This document shows, one piece after another, positions 7,866-15,242 of a stretch of 64,000 nt of DNA; positions within the stretch are counted from its first letter, which is position 1; every line of letters begins with the position of its first letter. The translations under genes were made by a program, and so were the position numbers. Origin of the DNA: Methylumidiphilus sp963753955 (GTDB lineage Bacteria > Pseudomonadota > Gammaproteobacteria > Methylococcales > Methylococcaceae); the NCBI GenBank assembly GCA_963753955.1, contig CAVWEM010000013.1, positions 167,367 to 231,366 of the forward strand, in the 5' to 3' direction. Below the pieces are notes generated by a model. That model saw only the letters and a program-made list of their open reading frames with translations, did no database searches and had not been told where the DNA came from.

Positions 7866-8134
7866 TATTCGCAAGTGGGATCTCTTCAATCGGACGCTTT
7901 TAAGGTCAGTTGCAGTCGTATATCCGGCCTTGTTGAAGGATATGCCTCCGGGCCTTCATGGAATCCGCGTACTGGGTGCCTATCGTTCCAGCGGCTTTTT
8001 GGCCGGGCGAGTTATCGGCTTTTCCCCGTACCGGTCCGACCTGTTGCGCCATGACTGTCGAGTCTCTCGCTCGCAAACCTGGTTGGGAACTCGGTGTTTA
8101 ATCGTTTACAAATAAGCTCAGGCGGCCATCGTGT
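7866..8134 (-). ncRNA. candidate IS1111 guide RNA (seekRNA / bridge RNA) region
   Basis: This ~270-base non-coding stretch lies downstream of the IS1111 transposase, where IS1111-group elements encode the guide RNA that picks the target (known for the family). Positions 7978-7994 read GCCTATCGTTCCAGCGG. The two flanks of the insertion joined together read GCCTAT plus CATTCGAGCGG, 15 of 17 identical. A second run at 7885-7897 (TTCAATCGGACGC) matches 11 of 13 bases of the right flank TTCGAGCGGACGC. These are what guide segments would look like. RNA boundaries and folding were not computed. Confidence 0.35.
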
Positions 8135-9208
8135 TTAAGCAGCCTGCGATGCCGCCGCCTTCGGCAAGTCCGGGACAAAGTCGCCGTCGAACTCGCGCCC
8201 CTGCCGGACGACGGCGAACGCGATGCGGGCCAGCTTGTTGGCCAGCGCGGTGGCGGCCTTGTTGTGGCCGACGCGGGCGGCCAGCTCGACCGCCCAGCGT
8301 TGCAGCCGGGTCAGCGCCTTGCCGGCGGCGAGCTTCACCATGGCGGCGTTGAGCGCCGACCTCGCGCCATGGACGAGCAGGGTGCGCAGGTACGGGTCGC
8401 CGCGCTTGCTGATCCTGCCGAGCTTGCGCTTGAAGCCGCTGCTGGACTCCTTCGGCGTCAGGCCGAGCCAGGCGGCGAGGTGCCGCCCGTCGCGGAACGC
8501 CTCCATGCCGCCGACGGCGGCGACCAGGGCGGTGGCGGTCAGCAGCCCGATGCCCGGCACGGCCATCAGCTTTTGCGCGGCGGGCCGCTGCTTCGCCTCC
8601 TGCCGCAACTGCTTTTCCAGCTTTTCGACGCGGGCCTCAAGCTCGGCGATCTCCGCCATGACCTCGGACAGGGCCGTGCGCAAGGCGGGCGGGATTTTGC
8701 TTTCCTCGTCGGCCAGCCAGCCCGGCACCCGCCCCATCACCGCCGAGGGGCCTTGCGGCAGGTCGAAGCCGAACTCGCGCAGCAGGCCGCGCACCTCGTT
8801 GATCCGCGCCGTGCGCGTCGCCATCCAGCCGCTGCGGACGCGGTGCAGCCCCTGCAAGGCCTGCTGGCCTTCGGACTTGACCGGCACCGGCAGGATGTCG
8901 CCGCAGCGGTCGGCCTCCAACAGCGCGGAAGCGTCGGCGCGGTCGGTTTTGTTGCGGCGCACATAAGGCCGCACATGCTGTGGCGGCAACAGTTTGACTT
9001 CATGGCCCAGCGCCTGGAACGTCCGCGCCCAATAATGCGCCGTGCCGCAGGCCTCCATGACGATCCGGCACGGCGGGCGGTTGACGAAGAAGCGGGAAAA
9101 GGCCTCCCGCGACAGGCGCTTGCGCTCGGTGACGCGCCCCTGGCCGTCCGAGACCGCCAGTTCAAAAACTGACTTTGCCAAATCGACCGCAACGGTGGTA
9201 GTGTTCAT
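8135..9208 (-). CDS. IS110 family transposase, IS1111 group
   Basis: A 357-residue protein. The N-terminal DEDD/RuvC-like domain begins AVDLAKSVFELAV (first acidic residue about 9) and continues with VMEACGTAHYWAR and NKTDRADA. The C-terminal Transposase_20 domain has the helix-hairpin-helix LMAVPGIGLLTATAL and then WLGLTPKESSSGFKRKLGRISKRGD. All family motifs are intact and the length is normal, so it is probably active. The gene is very GC-rich compared with the AT-rich cassettes around it, as expected for an incoming element. It catalyses excision and site-specific insertion, for this group guided by the RNA encoded downstream. Confidence 0.95.
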   Translation of the reverse strand: MNTTTVAVDLAKSVFELAVSDGQGRVTERKRLSREAFSRFFVNRPPCRIVMEACGTAHYWARTFQALGHEVKLLPPQHVRPYVRRNKTDRADASALLEADRCGDILPVPVKSEGQQALQGLHRVRSGWMATRTARINEVRGLLREFGFDLPQGPSAVMGRVPGWLADEESKIPPALRTALSEVMAEIAELEARVEKLEKQLRQEAKQRPAAQKLMAVPGIGLLTATALVAAVGGMEAFRDGRHLAAWLGLTPKESSSGFKRKLGRISKRGDPYLRTLLVHGARSALNAAMVKLAAGKALTRLQRWAVELAARVGHNKAATALANKLARIAFAVVRQGREFDGDFVPDLPKAAASQAA

Positions 9209-9403
9209 GTTCTGGACTCCTCTGGCTCGTGAATGGGTTTTTCAGACCCTCCATTCTGGCACTTCAGATGCCGATTTAGGGGCGGGAGGAGTCCATCCCA
9301 TCATTCGAGCGGACGCGGGCGATAAAGCCGCCCGCGCCGCTCAACGTAGGCGTTAGGCTTCTCGTCTAGGGAAGTTTTCTCATAGATACAGTAGGAGTAT
9401 CAA

Positions 9404-9763
9404 TTGCCATCCGAAGAACTTGTTGTTACCGCTGGGATTGCTAGCGCTGCTTATGTCGCACAACAACTGTTTGGGAAGACCCTTGCTGAAATGGGCGATG
9501 ACCTGAACAAAATGTACAAGGCAAACCGCGACAAGCTTTTGACCAAAGCCACAAAAAAAGTCTCCGACCCCAATGATGGAGCAACGCCAAACCTGCGGGT
9601 TGCAAGAGATGTGATCTGGAATGGCGCAGTGACCGATGACGAGTTATGCGCGGAATACTTCGGTGGCCTCCTCGCTTCTAGCCGAAGTGCTGACGGCAAG
9701 GATGACTCAGCCTTAATCTACGTTGACCGCATTAAGATCGTGTCTAAATTTTCCGCCGTTTGA
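9404..9763 (+). CDS. cassette-borne hypothetical, Abi-alpha/DUF4393-like, probably 3'-truncated
   Basis: A 119-residue frame from a TTG with a good ribosome site (TAGGAG, 6 bases upstream), beginning 45 bases after the R' box of the attC-like site, as in an integron cassette. The sequence has an Ala/Gly-rich N-terminus (VTAGIASAAYVAQQLFG), a charged helix, and then ARDVIWNGAVTDDELCAEYF, which recalls the region of Abi-alpha/DUF4393 proteins that precedes their conserved core. It stops abruptly after IKIVSKF, and no attC follows, so the 3' end was probably replaced by other DNA near 9757. The assignment is tentative. A phage-defence role would be an inference. Confidence 0.5.
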   Translation: MPSEELVVTAGIASAAYVAQQLFGKTLAEMGDDLNKMYKANRDKLLTKATKKVSDPNDGATPNLRVARDVIWNGAVTDDELCAEYFGGLLASSRSADGKDDSALIYVDRIKIVSKFSAV

Positions 9764-9900
9764 TCCAATAGACGAACATGCAGAATTCTGAAAAATAGTA
9801 CGGTAAGGCTTTTATCCATCCGTGACAAGCTTCATGTTCTGCGAAACATCGTTTTTTTCTCAAAAACAATCCAACATTTTTAGTGCTGATGGTGTAGAAA

Positions 9901-10014
9901 ATGAATAATTTTGAAATATTGGCAAGACTTCTTGCTGCTTTTACTATCTCGTTGCTTCCGTTTAATTTCGCGTCAGCAGCATCAGCAAGTTCCATTTTAT
10001 ATGCTGCAAATTCC
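9901..10014 (+). pseudogene. 5' fragment of secreted NlpC/P60-type gene, cut by IS1-type element
   Basis: An ATG at 9901 opens a frame encoding a signal peptide of about 30 residues (ISLLPFNFASAASA at its end), followed by SSILYAANS, where the IS1-type element begins. Removing the element and one copy of the 8-base duplication joins this frame to 10846 without a shift, giving ANSNTSVSSATYDIST. The rest of the protein is at 10846-12162. The spacer 9764-9900 upstream has no gene I can support. Confidence 0.7.
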
Positions 10015-10837
10015 GGAGGTGGGTTTAATTGATTTATTAAGTATGGTAGAGCATAAAATTTTCAAGCTTCTTAGGCAACCATTCCAATGGCGTATCAAAT
10101 TGTTTTGTGCAAGTATTGCAACAGTTCCGAGGTTGTCCGTTACGGCACCCAAAGCGGTCGTTCCCGGTTTCGCTGCAAGGAGTGCGGGCGAATATTCAAG
10201 ACCGACTGCGTGTACCGGGCCTACGAGCCTGGCGTCAAAGACCAGATTGTGGACATTGCCATGAACGGCGGCGGCATCCGGGATACTTCGCGCATTCTGG
10301 GTATCGGCAAAAACACCGTCATTTCCACGCTAAAAAAAAGCTCCGCTGAAGTGGTCGCCGTGAACCCTTACATCGGTACGCGTGAGATCGCCGTCGAAAT
10401 CAGGCATCTCCTTGATTCTCCAATGGATGTTCAGGCAGACGAGCCATGGAGCTACGTCGGCGACAAAAAGAACCAACGCTGGCTCCGGTATGCCATCGAT
10501 GCCGTGACAGGCTGTGTCCTGTCGTTCGTTTTCGGGCGGCGCCAAGATGCGGTGTGCGAGCAATTGATCTCAAATTTGAAGGCATTCAATATCCGGACCT
10601 ATTACACAGACGATTGGGGCAGCTATTCCGCACTCATCCCTAAAGACAAGCACGTCATTGGCAAGCAGCATGCTCAAAAAATAGAAAACAAAAACCTTTT
10701 GTTGCGAACCCGGATCAAGCGATTGACGCGCAAAACGATCTGCTTTTCAAAATTGGAAGCACTTCACGACACGGTGATAGGGTTGTTTATAAATAGATAC
10801 TGCTTTCAATCTCAATAAATCAATTAAACCCACCACC
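10015..10837 (+). mobile_element. IS1 family insertion sequence, single-frame type, with 8-bp target duplication
   Basis: The 24-base terminal inverted repeats at 10015-10038 and 10814-10837 differ at one position and contain GGTGGGTTTAATTG. The direct repeat CAAATTCC (10007-10014 and 10838-10845) flanks them, an 8-base target duplication as IS1-family elements make (usually 8-10). The 823-base length and the single transposase gene inside fit. The intact duplication and near-perfect ends suggest a recent insertion. Confidence 0.92.
10087..10818 (+). CDS. IS1 family transposase, InsA-InsB fused in one frame
   Basis: A 243-residue protein. The N-terminal zinc ribbon has CKYC at 8-11 and CKEC about 20 residues later. 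A helix-turn-helix follows (GIRDTSRILGIGKNTVISTLKK), then the IS1 InsB catalytic part: DEPWSYVGDKKNQRWLRYA, YYTDDWGSYSALIPKDKHVIGK and a C-terminal LEALHDTVIGLFIN. Classical IS1 makes this product by frameshifting between insA and insB; here it is one uninterrupted frame, as in several IS1-family members. It appears intact. Confidence 0.93.
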   Translation: MAYQIVLCKYCNSSEVVRYGTQSGRSRFRCKECGRIFKTDCVYRAYEPGVKDQIVDIAMNGGGIRDTSRILGIGKNTVISTLKKSSAEVVAVNPYIGTREIAVEIRHLLDSPMDVQADEPWSYVGDKKNQRWLRYAIDAVTGCVLSFVFGRRQDAVCEQLISNLKAFNIRTYYTDDWGSYSALIPKDKHVIGKQHAQKIENKNLLLRTRIKRLTRKTICFSKLEALHDTVIGLFINRYCFQSQ

Positions 10838-10845
10838 CAAATTCC

Positions 10846-12162
10846 AATACTTCGGTATCCTCAGCTACCTACGACATTTCTACTGGAGTGCTCAACATAC
10901 CTGATGCATCTGCTTTGGGTAATAATTATCAGGCAATTCTCAGTAAAAGAGAATCACCTAATAATGCAAGTTTGATGTTCGATCTGGTGACTGCCACCCA
11001 AATTGCACCAACGGGCTTTCCTTTGATCCCTACCTACAATAATTCTACAAATGTTTTAAGCATTCCGTACATTCTAGGCAGCGATGGAAATCACTACTCT
11101 GTAGAAATGCTCAACACAGGAAATTATGTTTTTTCTCTGACATCATTAAACAATGCTGCGCCAGCGGACACTTACGATCTTGGTGCTGGAGAAATTAGCA
11201 TACAAGATGTATCTGCTCTTGGAAGTCATTATCGGGTTACTCTAAGTAATGCTGGGTTGGATGCCCATGGAAATCATATATTCATATTGGCAACTGCCAC
11301 CCAAATTGCACCAACTGGCTTTCCTTCGATCCCTACCTATAATGATTCTACAAATGTTTTAAGCATTCCGTACATTCTAGGTAGCGATGGAAATCACTAC
11401 TCTGTAGAAATGCTCAACACAGGAAATTATGTTTTTTCTCTGACCTCAATCACGCAAGTAACTGACCCTCCTCCTAATGTATTGTCACTTGATGAAATAG
11501 AATATCTTGACTCGCTTACGCCTCAATCAGTCGATAAAACAAATGTTATTCTTCCAAACGGAACTAGCTTGGCTCAATTTGTTTTACAAAATAAAGCGTC
11601 AATTATTCCCGAAGCTTCTCCCTTGGATTCGACTCAAACACTAGCAAAACTAATTAGCGATATGCTTGCTAGGGCTATACAATTAACTGAGCCTGTAAAT
11701 TACGCAGAAGACTGTTGCACACCTAACGTAAGAGGACCTGCTCAATCTAAACTAGCCTATTCTTTTGGCTCCAAGGATGAAACTATTCGTCAGCGTCCAC
11801 CGGCAGGTCTATGCACAACTGCTGTTTATGGTTTAGATTGTTCTGGCTTAGTGTATCTTGCGGCTAACGCCGCAGGAATAAAGTTACCAATTGTAGAAGC
11901 TGCAAAGATGGCTAATCCATATATTTGGAATAATGCAATTCCAAAAGATTGGTCTATCGCATATAAGAAAGTTGACGCAGGCTCATTACTTCCTGGTGAT
12001 ATAGTAGTATGGGCAAAAGGCCATGTTGGAATATCGGCCGGGGCAGGGACTAACCCTGGTATTATACAGTCAAGCGGAACAAGCGGAATAGGTTTGTCTG
12101 GAAATATTTTGACAACAGCATGCACACGGAATTATCCAACCAATATCAATGAAAACAGGTAA
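10846..12162 (+). pseudogene. secreted NlpC/P60-type protein, main fragment after IS1
   Basis: This frame resumes at 10846 the gene begun at 9901; its first internal ATG/GTG-type start is at 10888, giving 424 residues. It holds two copies of a ~100-residue module (SIPYILGSDGNHYSVEML, then NYVFSLTS) with about 303-base spacing, a linker, and a C-terminal NlpC/P60-like fold. In that fold GLDCSGLVYLAANAAG carries the catalytic cysteine, and GDIVVWAKGHVGIS carries the expected histidine. This suggests peptidoglycan or amide-bond cleavage outside the cell. An extra A in the A-run at 12152-12155 stops the frame at 12162; with one A fewer it continues into the next entry. The gene is AT-rich. Confidence 0.7.
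10990..11448 (+). repeat. two direct repeats of ~156 bp, 303-bp period, inside the NlpC/P60 gene
   Basis: 10990-11145 and 11293-11448 are nearly identical, differing at about eight positions including a few near the 5' end of each copy. They encode the repeated module of the secreted protein. Near identity at DNA level, including third codon positions, means recent duplication or gene conversion. Confidence 0.85.
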
Positions 12163-12913
12163 CGGTTTTGCGCTAGGAACTCCAAGCTCTGTTTTAAGGC
12201 CTACGTTAATAAATGCTGTAAATATAACCCCTTCGATCCAAGGACAAGTTCCGGCAGGGACACAAGTCCAAGTTTCCTATCCGATCCCTTCAATGGAAGG
12301 CAACACATCCTGTATCGCTACAAGCACGGCTCAGAACACATGTGTAGAGTCTTTTAAGGGGGATGCTGTTATGCTTAGGTTTATCCCTCCATCAAATAAT
12401 GTTAAAGGAAATGTAACATGGAAGGTAACCGACTCATCTGGCGCATCACTTGGCTGTGGATCTGTGGCAGATTCAAAGGCATGCGAGATAAATTTGACCA
12501 CAAGCAATAACCCATCAGTACAGGTGACGTTTACCTCTACTGATAAAGTACCGCCGCCAGATATTCTGGGAACATGGACAGCGCACTACTGGGAAGATAA
12601 AGATAAACCTCTTCCTTACACTCCGCCTACTGATAATCCTCATGGCTTCACCAGGGTATCGGAAATGGCAATATTTTATTCTGATAGTTTTGTTTGCTTT
12701 CCACATGTCTATACATGGTCTGATAGTCCTGAGGACGATGGATCATCAGACTGTAACCGTCAGATTTATGCTCCTACCTATACCTATGACCCAAATACAC
12801 CTAATGATCAGATAATCTACCTTGCAACAGGAATAAATATGATTTTAACATGGCAAACAGATCACTGGGAAATGAACTTTGACTATTTTAATTCAGGCTA
12901 TACAAAACCGTGA
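12149..12913 (+). CDS. C-terminal part of the secreted NlpC/P60-type protein (frameshifted as read)
   Basis: A 254-residue frame overlapping the end of the previous one by 14 bases. Joining the two after deleting one A at 12152-12155 gives NINETGNGFALGTPSSVLRPTL, a natural continuation of an NlpC/P60 domain into a C-terminal region. This region has a beta-rich segment (PSIQGQVPAGTQVQVSYPIP, with cysteine pairs around TSCIATSTAQNTC) and a final Trp/Tyr-rich domain starting ILGTWTAHYWEDKD. The last domain resembles small lipocalin-like or 'extracellular beta' modules but I do not recognise it. If the frameshift is real, this part may be silent. Confidence 0.6.
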   Translation: MKTGNGFALGTPSSVLRPTLINAVNITPSIQGQVPAGTQVQVSYPIPSMEGNTSCIATSTAQNTCVESFKGDAVMLRFIPPSNNVKGNVTWKVTDSSGASLGCGSVADSKACEINLTTSNNPSVQVTFTSTDKVPPPDILGTWTAHYWEDKDKPLPYTPPTDNPHGFTRVSEMAIFYSDSFVCFPHVYTWSDSPEDDGSSDCNRQIYAPTYTYDPNTPNDQIIYLATGINMILTWQTDHWEMNFDYFNSGYTKP

Positions 12914-12958
12914 CACTGTTCTTCTCACTTTAAGATACTTTATATCAGGGGATATGAT

Positions 12959-13297
12959 ATGGCTGAAGCAGACAAATCATCACGCACAGTCGATATAATT
13001 GTAAAAGGGCTGTCTCAGGAACCAGCCTATCTCTTAATGTTCAGTGTCTGCCTGCTGGTATTTGGAATTGGATCAGCTACTAGCGTGGTAGGCCTTATCG
13101 CATTAAATAATAACACGCTCACTTGGGACGGACTCGCCGTGGCTGCACTTGCCATAGCTGTAACAGCCGTGGTGATTGTCAAAATTCAAGCATTAGGTAG
13201 TCCAAGGGCCAAGGGCGCAATGCGAAGCAATTGCGCCGCATGGCGTGGTTTGCATCCGGCGCAATACGCTTCGCTATTGTGCCCTTGCAAGATGTAG
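12959..13297 (+). CDS. small hypothetical membrane protein
   Basis: A 112-residue protein with a GGGGAT ribosome site. Two transmembrane helices are evident (about 24-48, LMFSVCLLVFGIGSATSVVG, and 57-75, LAVAALAIAVTAVVIV). The last ~30 residues are encoded by the palindromic repeat at 13213-13291, which suggests that the repeat inserted at the 3' end and replaced the original C-terminus. I do not recognise the family. It follows the NlpC/P60-type gene by 45 bases on the same strand and could be its membrane partner, which is only a positional inference. Confidence 0.5.
   Translation: MAEADKSSRTVDIIVKGLSQEPAYLLMFSVCLLVFGIGSATSVVGLIALNNNTLTWDGLAVAALAIAVTAVVIVKIQALGSPRAKGAMRSNCAAWRGLHPAQYASLLCPCKM
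13213..13291. repeat. dispersed palindrome, right copy with a second hairpin
   Basis: Contains GGGCGCAATGCGAAGCAATTGCGCC followed about 25 bases later by GGCGCAATACGCTTCGCTATTG, two related palindromes. The second one is the reverse complement of the repeat at 7797-7836 including its flanking GGATG. It marks the junction between the AT-rich island and the lipopolysaccharide cluster. Confidence 0.6.
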
Positions 13298-13303
13298 GTT
13301 AAT

Positions 13304-15076
13304 TCAGCCTTCTGCAGCATGATTGAATTGCATCCGGTTCAGTTCCGCGTAGAACGAATCGGCTACCATCAGTTCTTCGTGGGTGCCGGCCTCCAGGATC
13401 TGTCCAGCGCGCATGACATAGATCCGGTCGGCATTCTGGATGGTGGAGAGCCGGTGCGCCACGATCAAGGTGGTGCGGCCTTGCATCAATATCTCCAACG
13501 CGTCTTGGACGTAGTGCTCCGATTCGGCGTCCAGGGCCGAGGTGGCCTCGTCGAGGATCAGGATGGGGGCGTTTTTCAGCAGGGCGCGGGCGATGGCGAT
13601 GCGCTGGCGTTGCCCGCCGGACAACACGATGCCCTGCTGGCCGACCTGGGTGTCGAAGCCTTGCGGCAGGTCTTCGATGAAATCCAGGGCGTAAGCCGCT
13701 TTGGCGGCCGCCTTGATCTCCTCCAATCCGATGGCGTTGCGGCAGCCGTAGGCAATATTGTTGGCCACGGTGTCGTTAAACAAGGTGACCTCCTGGCCGA
13801 CATAGGCGATGTGCTTGCGCAGGTTGGCGAGGGTGAAATCGCGGATTTCGTGGCCGTCGATGAGGATCTGCCCTGTCGTCGATTCGTAAAGCCTGGGCAG
13901 CAGGCGGATCAGCGAGGTCTTGCCGCTGCCGGACTGGCCGACCAAGGCGATGGTCTTGCCGGCCGGGACGTCCAGGCTGATGCCGTCCAGCGCCTTTTCC
14001 TGCCGTTCCGGGTAAGCCAAGGTGACTTGGCGGTATTCGATGCGTCCTTCCACGCGGTCGAGTTCCAGGCTGCCGCAATCCCGTTCGCATTCCATGTCCA
14101 CCATCTCAAAAATGCTTTCGCTGGCCGCCACGCCTTTCTGCACGGTGCTCATGGCTTGGGTGAAGCGCTTGATCGGGCTTTGCATCATGGCCATGGCGGC
14201 GATGAAGGCGATCAGGCTGCCGGGGGTGATGGTCTGCCGCACTTCGTCCATCGAGACGACATACAGAATCGCCGCGAAACCCGTGATGTAAATGAACTGG
14301 ATCACCGATCCGCTCATGGCGTTGGTAGTGATGAGCTTCATCTGCTGGCGCTGGTTGTATTCGTTCTCGCGGGCGAATTTCTCACGCTCATAGCCAGCGC
14401 CATTGAACACCTTGACGATGCGTTGGGCCTCGATGACTTCTTGGGTGACATGGCCCACGCTGCCCATGGAATCCTGGATGCGCGCGCTGAGTTTGCGGAA
14501 ACGCTGGGTGATCTTGCGCACACTGAGGGCGAGGATGGGGCCGACGACCAGGAAGATCATGGAGAGATGGACGCTTTCGTAGACCATCAGCGCCATCAGC
14601 CCGGCCATGCTCAAGCCGTCCTTGATGAGGTTCACCAAGCCATCGGTCATGGCTTGGGCCACCTGCTCGGTATTGTACAGCAGCTTGGACAGCAATTCCC
14701 CCGAGGAGGCGCGGTCATAATAACCGCAGGGCAGGCTTAGAAACTGGTTGAAGAGTTGCCTCCGCATGTCGGCGATGATGCGCCTGCCTACCCATCCCGA
14801 GCAGTAATCACCCAAGAATCCAGTGATGCCCCGGATCGCGGAAAGGCCAAGCAGGATCAATGGCGCTTTGCGCAGGAATGAAGGGTCATGCTCGATGAAG
14901 CTGCCGTCGATCAGCGGCTGGATCAGCTTGGCGAAGGCTGGCCCAAGCAGGGCATAGATGGTCATGGAGACCAAGGAAACCGCGAACATTTTCCAATAGG
15001 GCAATCCATAGCCAAGCAAACGGCGGTATATGGCGAAACTGGTTTTGGCTTTCTTGTTTTTGGATCGGATGGGCAT
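13304..15076 (-). CDS. msbA: lipid A exporter, ABC transporter ATP-binding/permease MsbA
   Basis: About 590 residues from the ATG at 15076 (start MPIRSKNKKAKTSF), the usual MsbA length; the frame is open further upstream but would add 65 residues of no family likeness. The N-terminal six-helix transmembrane domain includes GLPYWKMFAVSLVSM and GVAASESIFEMVD. The C-terminal ATPase has Walker A GQSGSGKTS, signature LSGGQRQR, Walker B ILILDEATSALD and the switch histidine in IVAHRLST. MsbA flips lipid A-core across the inner membrane. It is divergent from the O-antigen ligase-like gene and opens the lipopolysaccharide cluster. Confidence 0.93.
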   Translation of the reverse strand: MPIRSKNKKAKTSFAIYRRLLGYGLPYWKMFAVSLVSMTIYALLGPAFAKLIQPLIDGSFIEHDPSFLRKAPLILLGLSAIRGITGFLGDYCSGWVGRRIIADMRRQLFNQFLSLPCGYYDRASSGELLSKLLYNTEQVAQAMTDGLVNLIKDGLSMAGLMALMVYESVHLSMIFLVVGPILALSVRKITQRFRKLSARIQDSMGSVGHVTQEVIEAQRIVKVFNGAGYEREKFARENEYNQRQQMKLITTNAMSGSVIQFIYITGFAAILYVVSMDEVRQTITPGSLIAFIAAMAMMQSPIKRFTQAMSTVQKGVAASESIFEMVDMECERDCGSLELDRVEGRIEYRQVTLAYPERQEKALDGISLDVPAGKTIALVGQSGSGKTSLIRLLPRLYESTTGQILIDGHEIRDFTLANLRKHIAYVGQEVTLFNDTVANNIAYGCRNAIGLEEIKAAAKAAYALDFIEDLPQGFDTQVGQQGIVLSGGQRQRIAIARALLKNAPILILDEATSALDAESEHYVQDALEILMQGRTTLIVAHRLSTIQNADRIYVMRAGQILEAGTHEELMVADSFYAELNRMQFNHAAEG

Positions 15077-15242
15077 GGTTGGTTGGGTGGGATGTTTTCG
15101 CCGGATAGGTTCGGCTGGGTGCGCTATTTTAACACGCATCCTGGCCAATTGATGGGCGACAGCAGGCCGCGATGCCGGGAATTTGCATTCAATCCGCCAC
15201 ACAAAGTATACTAGAAAGCCCTTTACTGGTTTCATGTGCATA

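Larger units (their letters stand above)
7853..9301 (-). mobile_element. IS110-family element, IS1111 group (IS1111-attC type)
   Basis: A 13-base inverted repeat ATGGACTCCTCCC at 7853-7865 matches its reverse complement at 9284-9296. A single IS110/IS1111 transposase lies between, transcribed leftward. The total of about 1.45 kb and the subterminal inverted repeats are normal for the IS1111 group, which leaves no target duplication. The element lies inside an attC-like site, exactly the target reported for the IS1111-attC subfamily. The outer ends are inferred to be about 7853 and 9301 from how the flanks rejoin. Confidence 0.8.
7838..9358. other. integron attC-like site split by an IS1111-type element
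   Basis: The left part GCCTAAC (7838-7844) is the R'' box. The right part, 9302-9358, runs TCGAGCGGACGCGGGCG, a loop, CGCCCGCGCCGCTCAACG and ends in GTTAGGC (9352-9358, the R' box). Without the inserted element the pieces would form an attC of ordinary length with R''/R' and L''/L' pairing and a GC-rich central hairpin. The intervening 7853-9301 is the IS. A folded-structure comparison against known attC sites would confirm it. Confidence 0.55.

Noticed and set aside
9744..9995. 83-codon minus-strand frame between the Abi-like gene and the IS1-split gene
   Set aside because: It runs antisense to the signal peptide at 9901 and has no family likeness or ribosome site that I can see.
13319..14740. 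473-codon plus-strand frame opposite msbA
   Set aside because: Shadow of the ABC transporter gene; repetitive D, H, G, A composition.
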